Below, one piece after another: positions 42,801 to 50,787 of a stretch of DNA of 64,000 nt. Every line of letters begins with the position of its first letter. The first letter of the stretch is position 1. The notes beneath the pieces were generated by a model. It was given only the letters and a program-made list of their open reading frames with translations, was not told where the DNA came from and ran no database searches. Where the stretch lies: assembly GCF_041262585.1 (NCBI RefSeq), contig NZ_JBGCBZ010000025.1, positions 36,014-100,013 on the forward strand, in the 5' to 3' direction. The position numbers were made by a program, and so were the translations under genes. Source of the stretch: JAOEGB01 sp041262585 (GTDB lineage: Bacteria; Actinomycetota; Actinomycetes; Streptosporangiales; Streptosporangiaceae).

Positions 42801-44300
42801 AACCAGGCCGAGGCGGGACGCCCGCGACACCACGACGACGCCATGGCCCTCACCCTGGAGGCCGAGGACGAAGTCGGCCAGCTCCTCGTCGTCGAGATCG
42901 GGGCCGCCGGGAACCGTCCGCTCGATCGTGAGCCGCCGGGCGAGCCCGTCGCCGCCGCCCGCGAGCATCACGGTTCCCGCGGCCTTGGCGGCGGCCACCA
43001 GGGCCTCGGCCATCGGGTCGATCTCGGGAGCCAGCCCCGCGATGGCGATCAGCCTGCCTCCCCGGGTCACCCCGATGGGACGCAGCCCGCGCTCCCGCCA
43101 CGCGGCGGCCTCGGCGGGGAGGTGCCTGTCCAGATCAAGGTCGTCCAGGGGCCCGGCCGCCCAGTCCTCGCTCGTCCAGTGCCCGCCGGGGTCGGTGACG
43201 TCGATCAGCGCGTAGAGCCGCGCGTACAGCTCGCCGGTGTCCATGCCGTCGCCGATGGGCACCACCCGGTCGATCGCCCACAAGCCGGTCGTGAGGGAAT
43301 CGGCGTGGAGGATCACCGTGTCGACACGGTCCATGCGGCGCAGGGCCTCCCCGTCGAGGACGATGGCGTCGCGGCGGCCGAGCGCGCGCCCGATCGCGCC
43401 CGCGAAGGCCTCACGGGTGAGGTTGGCAGTCTTGGGAGTCGCCGAGACCAGGAAGGAGAGCGCCCGCTGGCCGCTGCGCGTGACGACCCTCGTGACGGCG
43501 TAGCCCCCCGCCGCGGCCGGGCTCGCGAGGTCGGCGTAGCGCTCGATCGGGCCGTGAGGGAGGGGGCAGGGCCGCGGGCGTGCCGCCGTCATGATGTGCC
43601 GATAGGCCCCCACGCGACGGGCGAGCTGCTCCTCCAGCAGCTCCCAGGCGTGCCTGGCCGCCCGCGCTTCGACGTACTTCCCGGCGGAGACGACCGACTG
43701 CACGAGCAGCCCGATCGGGCGCAGCGTCAGCGTCTGGGAGACCAGGTTCGTCGTGGTGAACAGGGCGTTGGCGGCACGGTGGCCCAGGCGGCGGTCCAAC
43801 TCCTCGCGCAGCTTGGGGGTGGAGTCCACGAGGTGCAGCAGGGCCGGCACGGCAGGGGAGAGCCGTGGGAGCTTGGCGGCGTTACCGGCGACCACCAGCC
43901 CGATCCCCGCCACGCCGGCGGCGAGACGGATCGTCGCGCGGGCGTGATCCTCCACCAGGCGGACGGGGGAGTGGTGAGCGCGCTCCTCCTGCTCGTCGAG
44001 CTCTTTGACGATCTCCAAGAGCTCGTCCTGGTCGACCTTCTCCGGGTCGCAGCCCACGAAGACGTTGCCGAGACGGCCGTTGACCTCCGCACGCTCGACG
44101 TTGGGAGCCTCGCACAGCCGCTTCTCCAGCCGCTCGGCCGCGCGCTCCGTCCCCGGGCCGCCGATGCCGCGAAGGGCGATGCGGAGCCCTCCGGGGCAGG
44201 TCACGAGCTCACGGGGGCTGGGGAGGACGTCACGCAGCGGCTCGGGGAGCACGCCCCTGAGCAACGTGGCGGACGTCGTGAGCACGCGATTGAGAATCAT
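39843..44300 (-). CDS. Large CtpI-like P-type cation ATPase
   Basis: ATG 44300 follows GGAGAG; 1485 aa, the size of the mycobacterial CtpH/CtpI group. The N-terminal 600 residues contain a degenerate heavy-metal-associated-like domain and a long family-specific region. The ATPase half shows the actuator TGES (near 768), the TM4 motif PEGLP (near 883), phosphorylation site DKTGTLTEG (Asp near 925) and hinge TGDGANDAP (near 1203), followed by six C-terminal membrane segments and a Pro-rich tail. PEGLP is typical of P2-type Ca/Mg-like pumps; the ion is not certain. The upstream leader carries tiny ORFs (44376-44513). Confidence 0.9.
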   Translation of the reverse strand: MILNRVLTTSATLLRGVLPEPLRDVLPSPRELVTCPGGLRIALRGIGGPGTERAAERLEKRLCEAPNVERAEVNGRLGNVFVGCDPEKVDQDELLEIVKELDEQEERAHHSPVRLVEDHARATIRLAAGVAGIGLVVAGNAAKLPRLSPAVPALLHLVDSTPKLREELDRRLGHRAANALFTTTNLVSQTLTLRPIGLLVQSVVSAGKYVEARAARHAWELLEEQLARRVGAYRHIMTAARPRPCPLPHGPIERYADLASPAAAGGYAVTRVVTRSGQRALSFLVSATPKTANLTREAFAGAIGRALGRRDAIVLDGEALRRMDRVDTVILHADSLTTGLWAIDRVVPIGDGMDTGELYARLYALIDVTDPGGHWTSEDWAAGPLDDLDLDRHLPAEAAAWRERGLRPIGVTRGGRLIAIAGLAPEIDPMAEALVAAAKAAGTVMLAGGGDGLARRLTIERTVPGGPDLDDEELADFVLGLQGEGHGVVVVSRASRLGLVQADIGVGVMESPDTVPWDGDVAGALNGVHLFLSCLPRAVSASQNGVRLGAAGGVIGGLLAIAGPEATSLRRAQLASGCVSVAAVVMGEWAGRSAGRVPTPLRADTTPWHAMSSRDVLSRLHSSPSGIPEAEAVERRSAARPEEAEGPPSLARTTLEELANPLTPALATGAGISALVGSALDAVLISAVMVINAFLGGVQRFKADQALNRLTEATAVHVRLRRPEGTVEAAREDLAPGDVVELRAGDAVPADGRVIKAVGLEVDESTLTGESQLVEKTAAPTVAAAVADRSSMVYQGTTVAAGSGRAVIVATGAMTEAGRSARLAGEPSPPTGVELRLRALSRRILPLSIGAGVFLLLTDLLRGRPLAAALTPAVSLTVAAVPEGLPFVATVAELAAARRLSKRAALVRNPSTIEALGRVNVLCFDKTGTLTEGHISLRYVSDGRIGWPVDTPPPALKRIVAAAVRASPRSGVGRVIPHPTDRAVVDGAQRMNVTPEEGLNTWERVDELPFEPGRGYHAVLGRTESGHLLSVKGAPEIVLTHCTKVLRDSREVACDEGVRRELEREVDRLAHQGYRVLAVAQRPASDRRDLDESRIDDLCFLGFLGLADPVRPTAAESVSRLVRAGVRIVMVTGDHPSTAEAIAAELNALNGQRVMTGPELDEVDDETLTKVLPEVAVFARATPAHKARIVTCLRRAGEVVAVTGDGANDAPAIRMADVGIALGSRATPAARAAADLVVTDDRIETIVDAIVEGRAMWSSVRDSLSILLGGNVGEIAFTVGSTLLTGRTALNARQLLLVNLLTDMVPAMAVAVRPPAATDPERLLAEGPEASLGASLTRDIYLRAVITTIAATAAWLLGRVTGTRGRADTIGLVALVSAQLLQTLVKGGRDKVVALAALSSLAVLGVIVTVPGVSGVFGCRPIGPFGWLIGLGSAAATTIAGAALEPLAEAVPGAQVEPRAAPQREPAVEPQPEPLARPQLAVVPA

Positions 44301-44375
44301 TCGGCTCTCCAGCAGATGGGACCCCGGACAGGAGGACGACTCAGGCCGTGCGTCACACGGACCTGGTCGGCCGCG

Positions 44376-44527
44376 TCACCGCCGTCGCCGGGTGGCCCGG
44401 AAGTCACTCATAGCCCCTCCTCGCAGGAGTCGGGGGGGTGGTTCGGTTGGGAGCCGCCGGAGATGGGCGCCATCTCTGACGTGCGCTTATACGGCCGTGT
44501 GGCCGTTCCTCATTACCTTTCCTCCTT
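44376..44527 (-). promoter_or_regulatory. Leader with short upstream ORFs before the P-type ATPase gene
   Basis: Reading the minus strand, a perfect AAGGAGG (44527-44521) lies 7 nt before ATG 44513, which opens an 8-codon ORF (MRNGHTAV, stop 44487). A 21-codon ORF runs 44473-44408 and its stop overlaps ATG 44411, which opens an 11-codon ORF MSDFRATRRRR (stop 44376) behind GAGGAGGGG. Palindromes GAGATGG/CCATCTC and ACGGCC/GGCCGT lie in the same leader. The layout resembles leader-peptide attenuators of Mg transporters (mgtL type), but nothing proves this. The remaining 44301-44375 is spacer up to the ATPase start. Confidence 0.45.
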
Positions 44528-44579
44528 CACGCGCGCCAGAAACTCGCCCAGGTCCGGAAATCGGACAAAGCATGAAGAA

Positions 44580-44597
44580 GGCCCCCGATTGGGGGCC
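44580..44597 (-). terminator. Terminator of the STAS gene
   Basis: GGCCCCC/GGGGGCC with a 4-nt loop, followed on the minus strand by TTCTTC, 30 bp after the STAS stop codon. Confidence 0.75.
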
Positions 44598-44627
44598 TCG
44601 CCGAGGGGATACGCCAGCGGGGGACGC

Positions 44628-44975
44628 CTAAATGATCATAAAAGTCGGCCAGGCGAGCAGCACGAGAAGCCGCTGCAGGGCCGGCTGGACGTTCCGCAGG
44701 TGAACGGGCCGCCCGAAGGGGTCGCTGGACAGCAGCGCGAGGGTGCGCAGGCCGTAGAGGTCGATGAACTCGAGCTCGCCGACATCGACGGTCACTCGGC
44801 CGTCGTCGCTATGGTCGCGTCCGAGCGCGCTGGCGACGGCGTCACCGTTGGTGAGATCGATCTGGCCGCTGAGCCGGAGAAGGCCGTCGCCGACAGATCG
44901 GATGTTGAGCTGTCTGTCGGCGTAAAGAACATTCGGGTTCGACGCCGGCTCGAACAGCCGGTTGGTGGTTGTCAT
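44628..44975 (-). CDS. STAS-domain protein (anti-sigma factor antagonist-like)
   Basis: ATG 44975 has GGAAGGCGG upstream; 115 aa. LLRLSGQIDLTNGDAVASAL and VTVDVGELEFIDLYGLRTLA are the strand-helix pattern of STAS domains, which bind anti-sigma kinases and release sigma factors. The phosphorylatable Ser of the FIDSSG loop is replaced (FIDLYG), so control by phosphorylation is unlikely. It may be a partner-switch module controlled in another way, perhaps by a separate kinase. Confidence 0.8.
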   Translation of the reverse strand: MTTTNRLFEPASNPNVLYADRQLNIRSVGDGLLRLSGQIDLTNGDAVASALGRDHSDDGRVTVDVGELEFIDLYGLRTLALLSSDPFGRPVHLRNVQPALQRLLVLLAWPTFMII

Positions 44976-45228
44976 CAGAAGGTGCCGCCTTCCTGTAGAG
45001 GGGCGGACAACTTCGAGCATCACTGGCGGGCACGACTTATGTCAACCGATACGGAAAACGATGTCCCCGCATCGCGGCCTGCGGCCGAGCGTATTTCCAT
45101 GGTCATTGGGCGTGCCGCCAGGAGATACGCGCATCCCGACAAGATCGTCCGCTGGTGACGTATCTCACGACGTTCTTCCACCGTCCTCCGGCCGTCCTCC
45201 CGACGTTCGGAGAAATCCAGGGACGGCG

Positions 45229-45258
45229 GAGGCCCCCGCCCGGAGGAACGGGGGCCTC
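45229..45258 (-). terminator. Terminator of the secreted-protein gene
   Basis: GAGGCCCCCG pairs with CGGGGGCCTC around a 10-nt loop, 10 bp downstream of the stop at 45268. The 45259-45267 gap is too short for anything else. Confidence 0.7.
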
Positions 45259-45267
45259 ACGAATATC

Positions 45268-45777
45268 TCAGTGGGAGACGTAAAGGACTTTCCAGGTGCC
45301 GGCGTAAAGGCAGTTGAGGGACGGCTTGGAAGCCTTGCCCTCGCTGCACACCTTCAACTCGACCTCGTAGACGTTCTTGTAGGAGAAGCTGAAAGAGGTG
45401 GGCTTGGTCGTGCCGCAGGCCAGGTAGCTCTTGTGGGTGAAGGGCAGGTTGCCGTCAGGCTTGCGGTAGGTGATGCGGAAGACCGCCCAGCCGCACGTGG
45501 CGGTGCTCTTCGTGTAATCGGTGACCTTGCCCGAGATGTAGGCCGTGCCGACGGCCGGGATCGCGCTGGTGTCGAGGCCGGTCACGCTGATCTTGCCGGA
45601 CGCCTTGGCCTTCTTGGCGGGCGCGTAGTAGGGGCCCCAGAGCTTGGGAGCGGATGCGGAGGATGCCGCGCTCGCGGAATCCTGCGCGCCCGTGGCGGCC
45701 TGGGCCGCCACGGGCGCGGCGATCGTGACGAGGGCGGCTGCGATGGCGAGTCCGGTGAGCGCGCGGGTGGTGGTCAT
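45268..45777 (-). CDS. Secreted protein with four cysteines, unknown
   Basis: The 169-aa product has a Sec signal (MTTTRALTGLAIAAALVTIA, cleavage near AQA). The mature part (from about 40) is beta-rich: SGKISVTGLDTSAIPAVGTA and FSFSYKNVYEVELKVCSEG. Cys residues occur in ATCGW, YLACG, KVCSE and NCLYA, allowing two disulfides. No anchor or enzyme motif is present. It is monocistronic between two terminators. Family not recognised. Confidence 0.75.
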   Translation of the reverse strand: MTTTRALTGLAIAAALVTIAAPVAAQAATGAQDSASAASSASAPKLWGPYYAPAKKAKASGKISVTGLDTSAIPAVGTAYISGKVTDYTKSTATCGWAVFRITYRKPDGNLPFTHKSYLACGTTKPTSFSFSYKNVYEVELKVCSEGKASKPSLNCLYAGTWKVLYVSH

Positions 45778-45901
45778 CGGTGGTCCCTTCTTTTGGCGAT
45801 GGGACGAGTGTCCGGAGCACCCCTTTCAAAGCGCTTGAGAGTGCCTGAACGCCCTGCCCAAGGCCCCTCCAAAGCCGCGCCGGACCCGCTGCCGGGCCGT
45901 G

Positions 45902-46405
45902 TCAGACGGACACGCCGACGCCTCCGCGGGTCTGCGCGCCGTACCGCTCAAGCTCCTTGGCGAGGTCGAGCGGCCGGATCGAGGCCCGCCCGGCGATGAC
46001 CTCCTCGTCGAGCAGGTCCGCGGGGACAAGCCACGACACCTCGAACTCGATCCCGTCGGGGTCCTTGGCGTACAACGCCTTCGTGGTGGAGTGGTCGGAG
46101 GCTCCGACGAGCGCGTCCATCTCGCCCAGCTTCACCGCGATCCGCTGCAGCTCGGCCAGCGTGTCGACCTCCCACGCCAGGTGATAGAGGCCCACGGTCG
46201 AACGGCCGGCGAGGGACGGCCCGGCCTGGACGCCGATCTGGAACAGCCCCAGGTCGTGGTCGTTGGTCGAGCCCGAGGCCTGCAGGAACGCCGCTCCCGG
46301 GAACGAGCTGACCACGCGGAACCCGAGCGCCTCCTCGTAGAAGGCGACGCTCCGCGCGACGTCGCGCACGTACAGCACCGCGTGGTTGAGCCGCTGCACT
46401 GGCAT
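45902..46405 (-). CDS. VOC-family metalloprotein (glyoxalase/extradiol dioxygenase-like)
   Basis: ATG 46405 follows GAGATGAGG. The 167-aa product has the VOC pattern RLNHAVLYVRDVARSVAFYE, GLYHLAWEVDTLAELQRI and DPDGIEFEVSW, giving metal ligands His8, His75 and Glu122, typical of a catechol 2,3-dioxygenase-like fold. The extra 35-residue C-terminal tail (LDEEVIAGRASIRPLDLAKE) is seen in some catechol-dioxygenase-like VOC proteins. Substrate unknown. Confidence 0.85.
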   Translation of the reverse strand: MPVQRLNHAVLYVRDVARSVAFYEEALGFRVVSSFPGAAFLQASGSTNDHDLGLFQIGVQAGPSLAGRSTVGLYHLAWEVDTLAELQRIAVKLGEMDALVGASDHSTTKALYAKDPDGIEFEVSWLVPADLLDEEVIAGRASIRPLDLAKELERYGAQTRGGVGVSV

Positions 46406-46531
46406 GTCCTCATCTCCTTCTTACTCGTTTGAACTCTCAACTAATCTACGGCGGGCGGCATTCCCAGAAAATGTCGGTGGCAGGCCGTACGGTGACCTCC
46501 GGACGGGGTGCCGACAGAGGGGGAGACCGCC

Positions 46532-46741
46532 ATGAGCGCCGACAGCACGCGAGAACACGAAGCCAACCTGGTCCTTTTCCGGGCCGTCCACGACGTCGCC
46601 GTGCGCCATGCCGGGGAGCCGCTCCACCAGGTGGTCTCGGCTCTCAGAGGCAGCCTTCCCGGCACGCCGCGCCTGGACGAGGCCGAGCTCCGGCGGATCG
46701 CCGAGGAGATCAGCGTCGGTCGCGACCCCTCAGGCCTGTAG
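46532..46741 (+). CDS. Small hypothetical protein, 69 aa
   Basis: ATG 46532 lies 6 nt after GGGGGAG. The product is helical (LVLFRAVHDVAVRHAGEPLHQVVSALR is given here in part: FRAVHDVAVRHAG, HQVVSALRGSL) and ends VGRDPSGL. It overlaps the end of the convergent xylR-like gene by 12 bp. No family recognised; similar short acidic helical proteins are common in actinomycetes. Confidence 0.55.
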   Translation: MSADSTREHEANLVLFRAVHDVAVRHAGEPLHQVVSALRGSLPGTPRLDEAELRRIAEEISVGRDPSGL

Positions 46742-47980
46742 CGACGCGGCCGGGTCGGCGATCACCCGCTGGATCACCTGGCCGGCGGCGCCCAGAGCCG
46801 CGGCCTCCGAGCCGAGCCGGGACACCACGACGGGTGGCACGGTGGCGCGCATCCGGCCGAGGCGGGAGGCGAGCGTGCCCGCCACCACGTCCCCGAGCCA
46901 CGGGAACAGCGGGGCGTAGATCCCCCCGAGCACGATCGTGCCCGGGTCCACGAGGTTGATCGCGGAGGACAGGGCCACACCGAGCGCCCAGCCCGCCCGC
47001 TCGCACGCCGCGAGGGCGCCGGTGTCTCCGGCCTCCAGCCGCGAGACCAGCGAGGCCAGCGAGGCCATGCCCCCGGCGGTGGGGTGGGAGCCGGTGGCCC
47101 GCGTGTATTCGGTAGGGCGGCCTGCTGGGCCTGCGGCAGCGGTAGGGCGGCCTGTTGGGCCTGCGGCGGACAGGAGAGCGTCCCGGCCCGCGTACTGTTC
47201 GAGGCAGCCGTTGCCGCCGCACCGGCAGGCGGGCCCGTCGGGCGAGACGACCACGTGCCCCAGCTCTCCCGCGAAGCCGTGCGTGCCCCGGAAGAGGCGG
47301 CCGCCCACGACCAGGCCCGCGCCGACGCCGATCTCGCCGGAGACGTGCAGGAAGTCGGACGGGCCAGGCCCGAACCACAGCTCGCCCAGCGCCGCCAGGT
47401 TGGCCTCGTTCTCCACCCGGACCGGGAACGGCAGCTCCAGCAGCGACGGCACGGGCACGTCCCGCCACCCGAGGTTCGGGGCGTTGTGCAGGGTCCCAGT
47501 GGAGAGGTCCACGGGGCCGGGGACGGCGACGACTCCGCCGACCACCCGCAGCCCATTTTCCACAGCTTCGTCCACAGCCGTCAGCGCCATATCCCGTAGC
47601 CGGGCCGCCACATCCCCAGGCCGCGCCGACCGGTTGTCCACAGCCTGTGTACGGCGGAGCCGTACCGAACGGGACAGATCGACGACCCGCACGGCGAGGT
47701 AATCGACGTTGATCTCCAGGCCGGCCGCCGCGACGTGCTCACCGCTGATCCGGACCGCGACCCCCGGCCTGCCGCGCTCGCCGTCCCGCACCGCGCCGGT
47801 CTCGACCACCAGCCCGGCCTCGATGAGGTCGGCCACGAGCTTGGACACGGTCGTCTTGGTCAGCCCGGTGATCTCCGAGAGGGCGGCGCGCGTGACCGGC
47901 TCACGTGCGCCGACCTCGCCGAGCACGAGCGCCAGGTTCCGCGCGCGCATCGCGTCGTGCCGTACGGCCTGCGTCATCAC
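46730..47980 (-). CDS. xylR: ROK-family xylose repressor
   Basis: The 416-aa product has an N-terminal winged helix (TRAALSEITGLTKTTVSKLV) and a ROK domain with GGVVAVPGPVDLSTG, the metal-site GELGHVVVSPDGPACRCGGNGC and IYAPLFPWL. It faces xylAB and should repress them through the palindrome 48047-48067, with xylose as inducer. Unlike the chitosanase-linked ROK protein, it keeps the intact ExGH and CxCGxxGCxE zinc motif. A 30-bp tandem duplication near 47111-47170 adds GPTGRPTAAAGPAGRPT, an unusual insertion in the linker. Confidence 0.88.
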   Translation of the reverse strand: MMTQAVRHDAMRARNLALVLGEVGAREPVTRAALSEITGLTKTTVSKLVADLIEAGLVVETGAVRDGERGRPGVAVRISGEHVAAAGLEINVDYLAVRVVDLSRSVRLRRTQAVDNRSARPGDVAARLRDMALTAVDEAVENGLRVVGGVVAVPGPVDLSTGTLHNAPNLGWRDVPVPSLLELPFPVRVENEANLAALGELWFGPGPSDFLHVSGEIGVGAGLVVGGRLFRGTHGFAGELGHVVVSPDGPACRCGGNGCLEQYAGRDALLSAAGPTGRPTAAAGPAGRPTEYTRATGSHPTAGGMASLASLVSRLEAGDTGALAACERAGWALGVALSSAINLVDPGTIVLGGIYAPLFPWLGDVVAGTLASRLGRMRATVPPVVVSRLGSEAAALGAAGQVIQRVIADPAASLQA

Positions 47981-48018
47981 AGCCTCCGCGGCGGGAAGTG
48001 AGATCGTGGAAGGGCCGC

Positions 48019-48067
48019 TTGACCTGCGGCCCCTGCCGTCGGATATTTAGTCCATAACATAGACTAA
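48019..48067 (+). promoter_or_regulatory. xylAB promoter and ROK operator
   Basis: TTGACC (48019-48024), 18-bp spacer, ATATTT (48043-48048) form the promoter. TTAGTC-N9-GACTAA (48047-48067) is a palindrome over the start site, matching the XylR/ROK operator type. GGAGG at 48071 precedes the xylA start. Confidence 0.8.
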
Positions 48068-48081
48068 TTCGGAGGCGATCC

Positions 48082-49233
48082 ATGTACACCCCCACTCCCG
48101 AGGACCGTTTCACATTCGGGCTGTGGACGGTCGGCTGGCAGGCGCGCGACCCGTTCGGCGACGCGACCCGGGCCCCGCTGGATCCCGCGGAGACCCTCCA
48201 CCGGCTCACCGAGCTCGGGGCCTACGGCGTGACCTTCCACGACGACGACCTGCTCGCGGTCGAGCCGGACCGGGTGAAGGCCGTCGAGCGCTTCAAGAGG
48301 GCGCTGGCCGAGACCGGCCTCAAGGTGCCGATGGCGACGACCAACCTGTTCACCCACCCGGTGTTCAAGGACGGCGCCTTCACGAGCAACGACCGCGACG
48401 TCCGCCGCTACGCGCTCAGGAAGGTCATCCGCAACATCGACCTCGCGGCCGAGCTGGGCGCGACGACCTACGTGTGCTGGGGCGGCCGGGAGGGCGCGGA
48501 GTCCGACGCCGCCAAGGACGTCCGGGCGGCCCTCGACCGCTACAAGGAGGGCCTCGACCTCCTCTGCCAGTATGTCGTGGACAAGGGGTACGACATCCGG
48601 TTCGCCATCGAGCCCAAGCCCAACGAGCCCCGGGGTGACATCCTCCTGCCGACGATCGGCCACGCCCTCGCGTTCATCAACGGGCTCGCGCACCCCGAGC
48701 GGGTGGGCCTCAACCCCGAGGTCGGCCACGAGCAGATGGCGGGCCTCAACTTCGTGCACGGCATCGCCCAGGCGCTGTGGCACGGCAAGCTCTTCCACAT
48801 CGACCTGAACGGCCAGCACGGCCCCAAATACGACCAGGACCTCGTCTTCGGGCACGGCGACGTGAAGAGTGCGTTCTTCCTCGTCGACCTGCTGGAGAGC
48901 GGCGGCTACGACGGCCCCCGGCACTTCGACTACAAGCCGCTCAGGACCGAGGACAGTGAGGACGTCTGGGTCTCGGCCGCCGCCAACATGCGGACCTACC
49001 TGATCCTCAAGGAGAAGGCGAGGGCCTTCCGCGCCGACCCGGAGGTCCAGGCGGCGCTCGACGCCAGCCGGGCCGGCGCGCTGTCCCAGCCGACCATGGC
49101 GGAGGGCGAGAGCTACGACGACCTGTTCAGGGACGTCTTCGACCCCGACCAGGCGGGCGAGCGCGGCTACCACTACAGCACGCTGAACCAGCTCGCTCTG
49201 GAGCACCTCCTGGGCGTGCGAGGCGCGGCGTGA
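48082..49233 (+). CDS. xylA: Xylose isomerase
   Basis: The 383-aa product matches actinobacterial class I xylose isomerase throughout. Substrate- and proton-relay His53 lies in GVTFHDDDLL, metal-site Glu177 and catalytic Lys179 in FAIEPKPNEPRGD, further metal ligands in LNPEVGHEQMAG, and the C-terminal arm ends YHYSTLNQLALEHLLG. It interconverts D-xylose and D-xylulose and acts as a cytosolic tetramer. The stop overlaps the xylB start by 4 nt. Controlled by the operator at 48047-48067. Confidence 0.97.
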   Translation: MYTPTPEDRFTFGLWTVGWQARDPFGDATRAPLDPAETLHRLTELGAYGVTFHDDDLLAVEPDRVKAVERFKRALAETGLKVPMATTNLFTHPVFKDGAFTSNDRDVRRYALRKVIRNIDLAAELGATTYVCWGGREGAESDAAKDVRAALDRYKEGLDLLCQYVVDKGYDIRFAIEPKPNEPRGDILLPTIGHALAFINGLAHPERVGLNPEVGHEQMAGLNFVHGIAQALWHGKLFHIDLNGQHGPKYDQDLVFGHGDVKSAFFLVDLLESGGYDGPRHFDYKPLRTEDSEDVWVSAAANMRTYLILKEKARAFRADPEVQAALDASRAGALSQPTMAEGESYDDLFRDVFDPDQAGERGYHYSTLNQLALEHLLGVRGAA

Positions 49234-50657
49234 CTCTGGTGGCGGGGGTCGACTCCTCGACCCAGAGCTGCAAGGTGGTGATCCGCGACGCGGAGACCGG
49301 CGCCCTCGTCCGGGAGGGCCGGGCGCCGCATCCGGACGGCACCGAGGTCGATCCCGCCCACTGGTGGGCCGCGCTGCGGAGCGCGATCGAGCGGGCCGGC
49401 GGCCTCGGCGACGTGGCGGCCCTCGGCGTGGCGGCCCAGCAGCACGGCATGGTCTGCCTCGACGAGGACGGCCGGGTCGTACGGCCCGCGCTGCTGTGGA
49501 ACGACACCCGCTCGGCCCAGGCCGCGGCCGAACTGGTCGCGGAGCTGGGCGGCCCCAACCGGACGGGTGAGGAGGCGTGGGCGGAGGCCGTGGGCAGCGT
49601 CCCCGTGGCCTCGTTCACCGTGGCGAAGCTCCGCTGGCTGGCCGAGCACGAGCCCGGGAGCGCGAGCCGTACGGGATCGGTCTGCCTGCCGCACGACTGG
49701 CTCAACTGGATGCTGGCCGGGCGGCCGGAGACGATCACGACCGACCGTGGGGACGCGTCCGGGACCGGCTACTGGTCGCCCGCCACCGGGACCTACCGGA
49801 CCGACCTGCTCAAGCTGGCCATGGGAGCCACCCCGGCCGTGCCCCGCGTCCTCGGCCCCACCGAACAGGCCGGGATCCTCGAACAGGCCGGCATCCTCGC
49901 GCAGGCCGGGCGGGCCGGCGCATCCGGCGCCGTACGGCTGGCACCGGGCACGGGCGACAACATGGCGGCGGCCCTCGGCGTCGGCATGCGGCCGGGCGAC
50001 GTCGTGGTCTCCATCGGCACGTCCGGTACGGCTTTCGCGGTCGCGGACGCCCCGTCCAGCGACCCCTCAGGGGCGGTCGCCGGGTTCGCCGACGCGACCG
50101 GGCGGTTCCTGCCGCTGGTCTGCACGCTGAACGCGGCCCGGGTGCTGGAGGCGGCGGCCCGGATGCTCGGCGTCACCCAGGATCAGCTCGGCGACCTGGC
50201 TCTCCAGGCTCCGCCCGGCGCCGGCGGCCTGGTGCTCGTGCCGTACCTGGAGGGCGAGCGCACCCCCAACCTGCCGGACGCGAGCGGCTCCCTGCACGGT
50301 CTGCGGCTCGCCACCGCGACCCCCGCCCACCTGGCCCGGGCGGCGGTGGAGGGCATGCTGTGCGGCCTCGCCGACGCCCTCGACACGCTCGGCCTCGACC
50401 CGGCCAGGGTGCTGCTCATCGGCGGCGGCGCGCGGTCCGAGGCGGTGCGGCGCATCGCGCCGAGCGTCTTCGGCCGCCCCGTCCTCGTGCCGAGACCGGG
50501 TGAGTACGTCGCGGACGGCGCCGCCCGTCAGGCCGCCTGGCTGCTGTCGGGCGGCACCGAGCCTCCGCACTGGGATGGGGGAGACGCCGCCCTCTACGAA
50601 GCGGACCCCACCGACGGCCTCCGCGACCGTTACAACGAGTTCGCCTCCCACCAGTGA
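49230..50657 (+). CDS. xylB: Xylulokinase
   Basis: The 475-aa FGGY-family kinase starts GTG 49230, coupled to xylA. Motifs include VAGVDSSTQSCKVVI (phosphate 1), AAQQHGMVCLDEDGRV, LLWNDTRSAQAAAEL, GDVVVSIGTSGTAFAVADAP and LLIGGGARSEAVRRIAPSV with LPDGAARQAAW-like GEYVADGAARQAAW at the C-terminus. It phosphorylates D-xylulose for the pentose phosphate pathway. A local duplication (TEQAGILEQAGILAQAG) sits in a loop near residue 215. Confidence 0.95.
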   Translation: MTLVAGVDSSTQSCKVVIRDAETGALVREGRAPHPDGTEVDPAHWWAALRSAIERAGGLGDVAALGVAAQQHGMVCLDEDGRVVRPALLWNDTRSAQAAAELVAELGGPNRTGEEAWAEAVGSVPVASFTVAKLRWLAEHEPGSASRTGSVCLPHDWLNWMLAGRPETITTDRGDASGTGYWSPATGTYRTDLLKLAMGATPAVPRVLGPTEQAGILEQAGILAQAGRAGASGAVRLAPGTGDNMAAALGVGMRPGDVVVSIGTSGTAFAVADAPSSDPSGAVAGFADATGRFLPLVCTLNAARVLEAAARMLGVTQDQLGDLALQAPPGAGGLVLVPYLEGERTPNLPDASGSLHGLRLATATPAHLARAAVEGMLCGLADALDTLGLDPARVLLIGGGARSEAVRRIAPSVFGRPVLVPRPGEYVADGAARQAAWLLSGGTEPPHWDGGDAALYEADPTDGLRDRYNEFASHQ

Positions 50658-50787
50658 CAGCCCGCACGAGCCCGCGCGAGCGCGATCGGACACAGCCTGA
50701 CCCTGAGGCGACCCTGACGGCGAATAGGGGTGATGTAGGCGTTGTCCCGGATAGCCCGGGACATGCCTTTCGCGGGACTCTCGGAGC

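Noticed and set aside
44301..44560. M-box (Mg) riboswitch before the P-type ATPase gene
   Set aside because: The conserved TAGGTGAGGCTCC core and later consensus blocks are absent; small ORFs with strong ribosome-binding sites explain the leader better.
40746..45158. A 1470-codon open frame on the plus strand
   Set aside because: It is the antisense shadow of the P-type ATPase gene; its translation is Arg/Gly/His/Val-rich without domains, while the minus strand has clear ATPase motifs.
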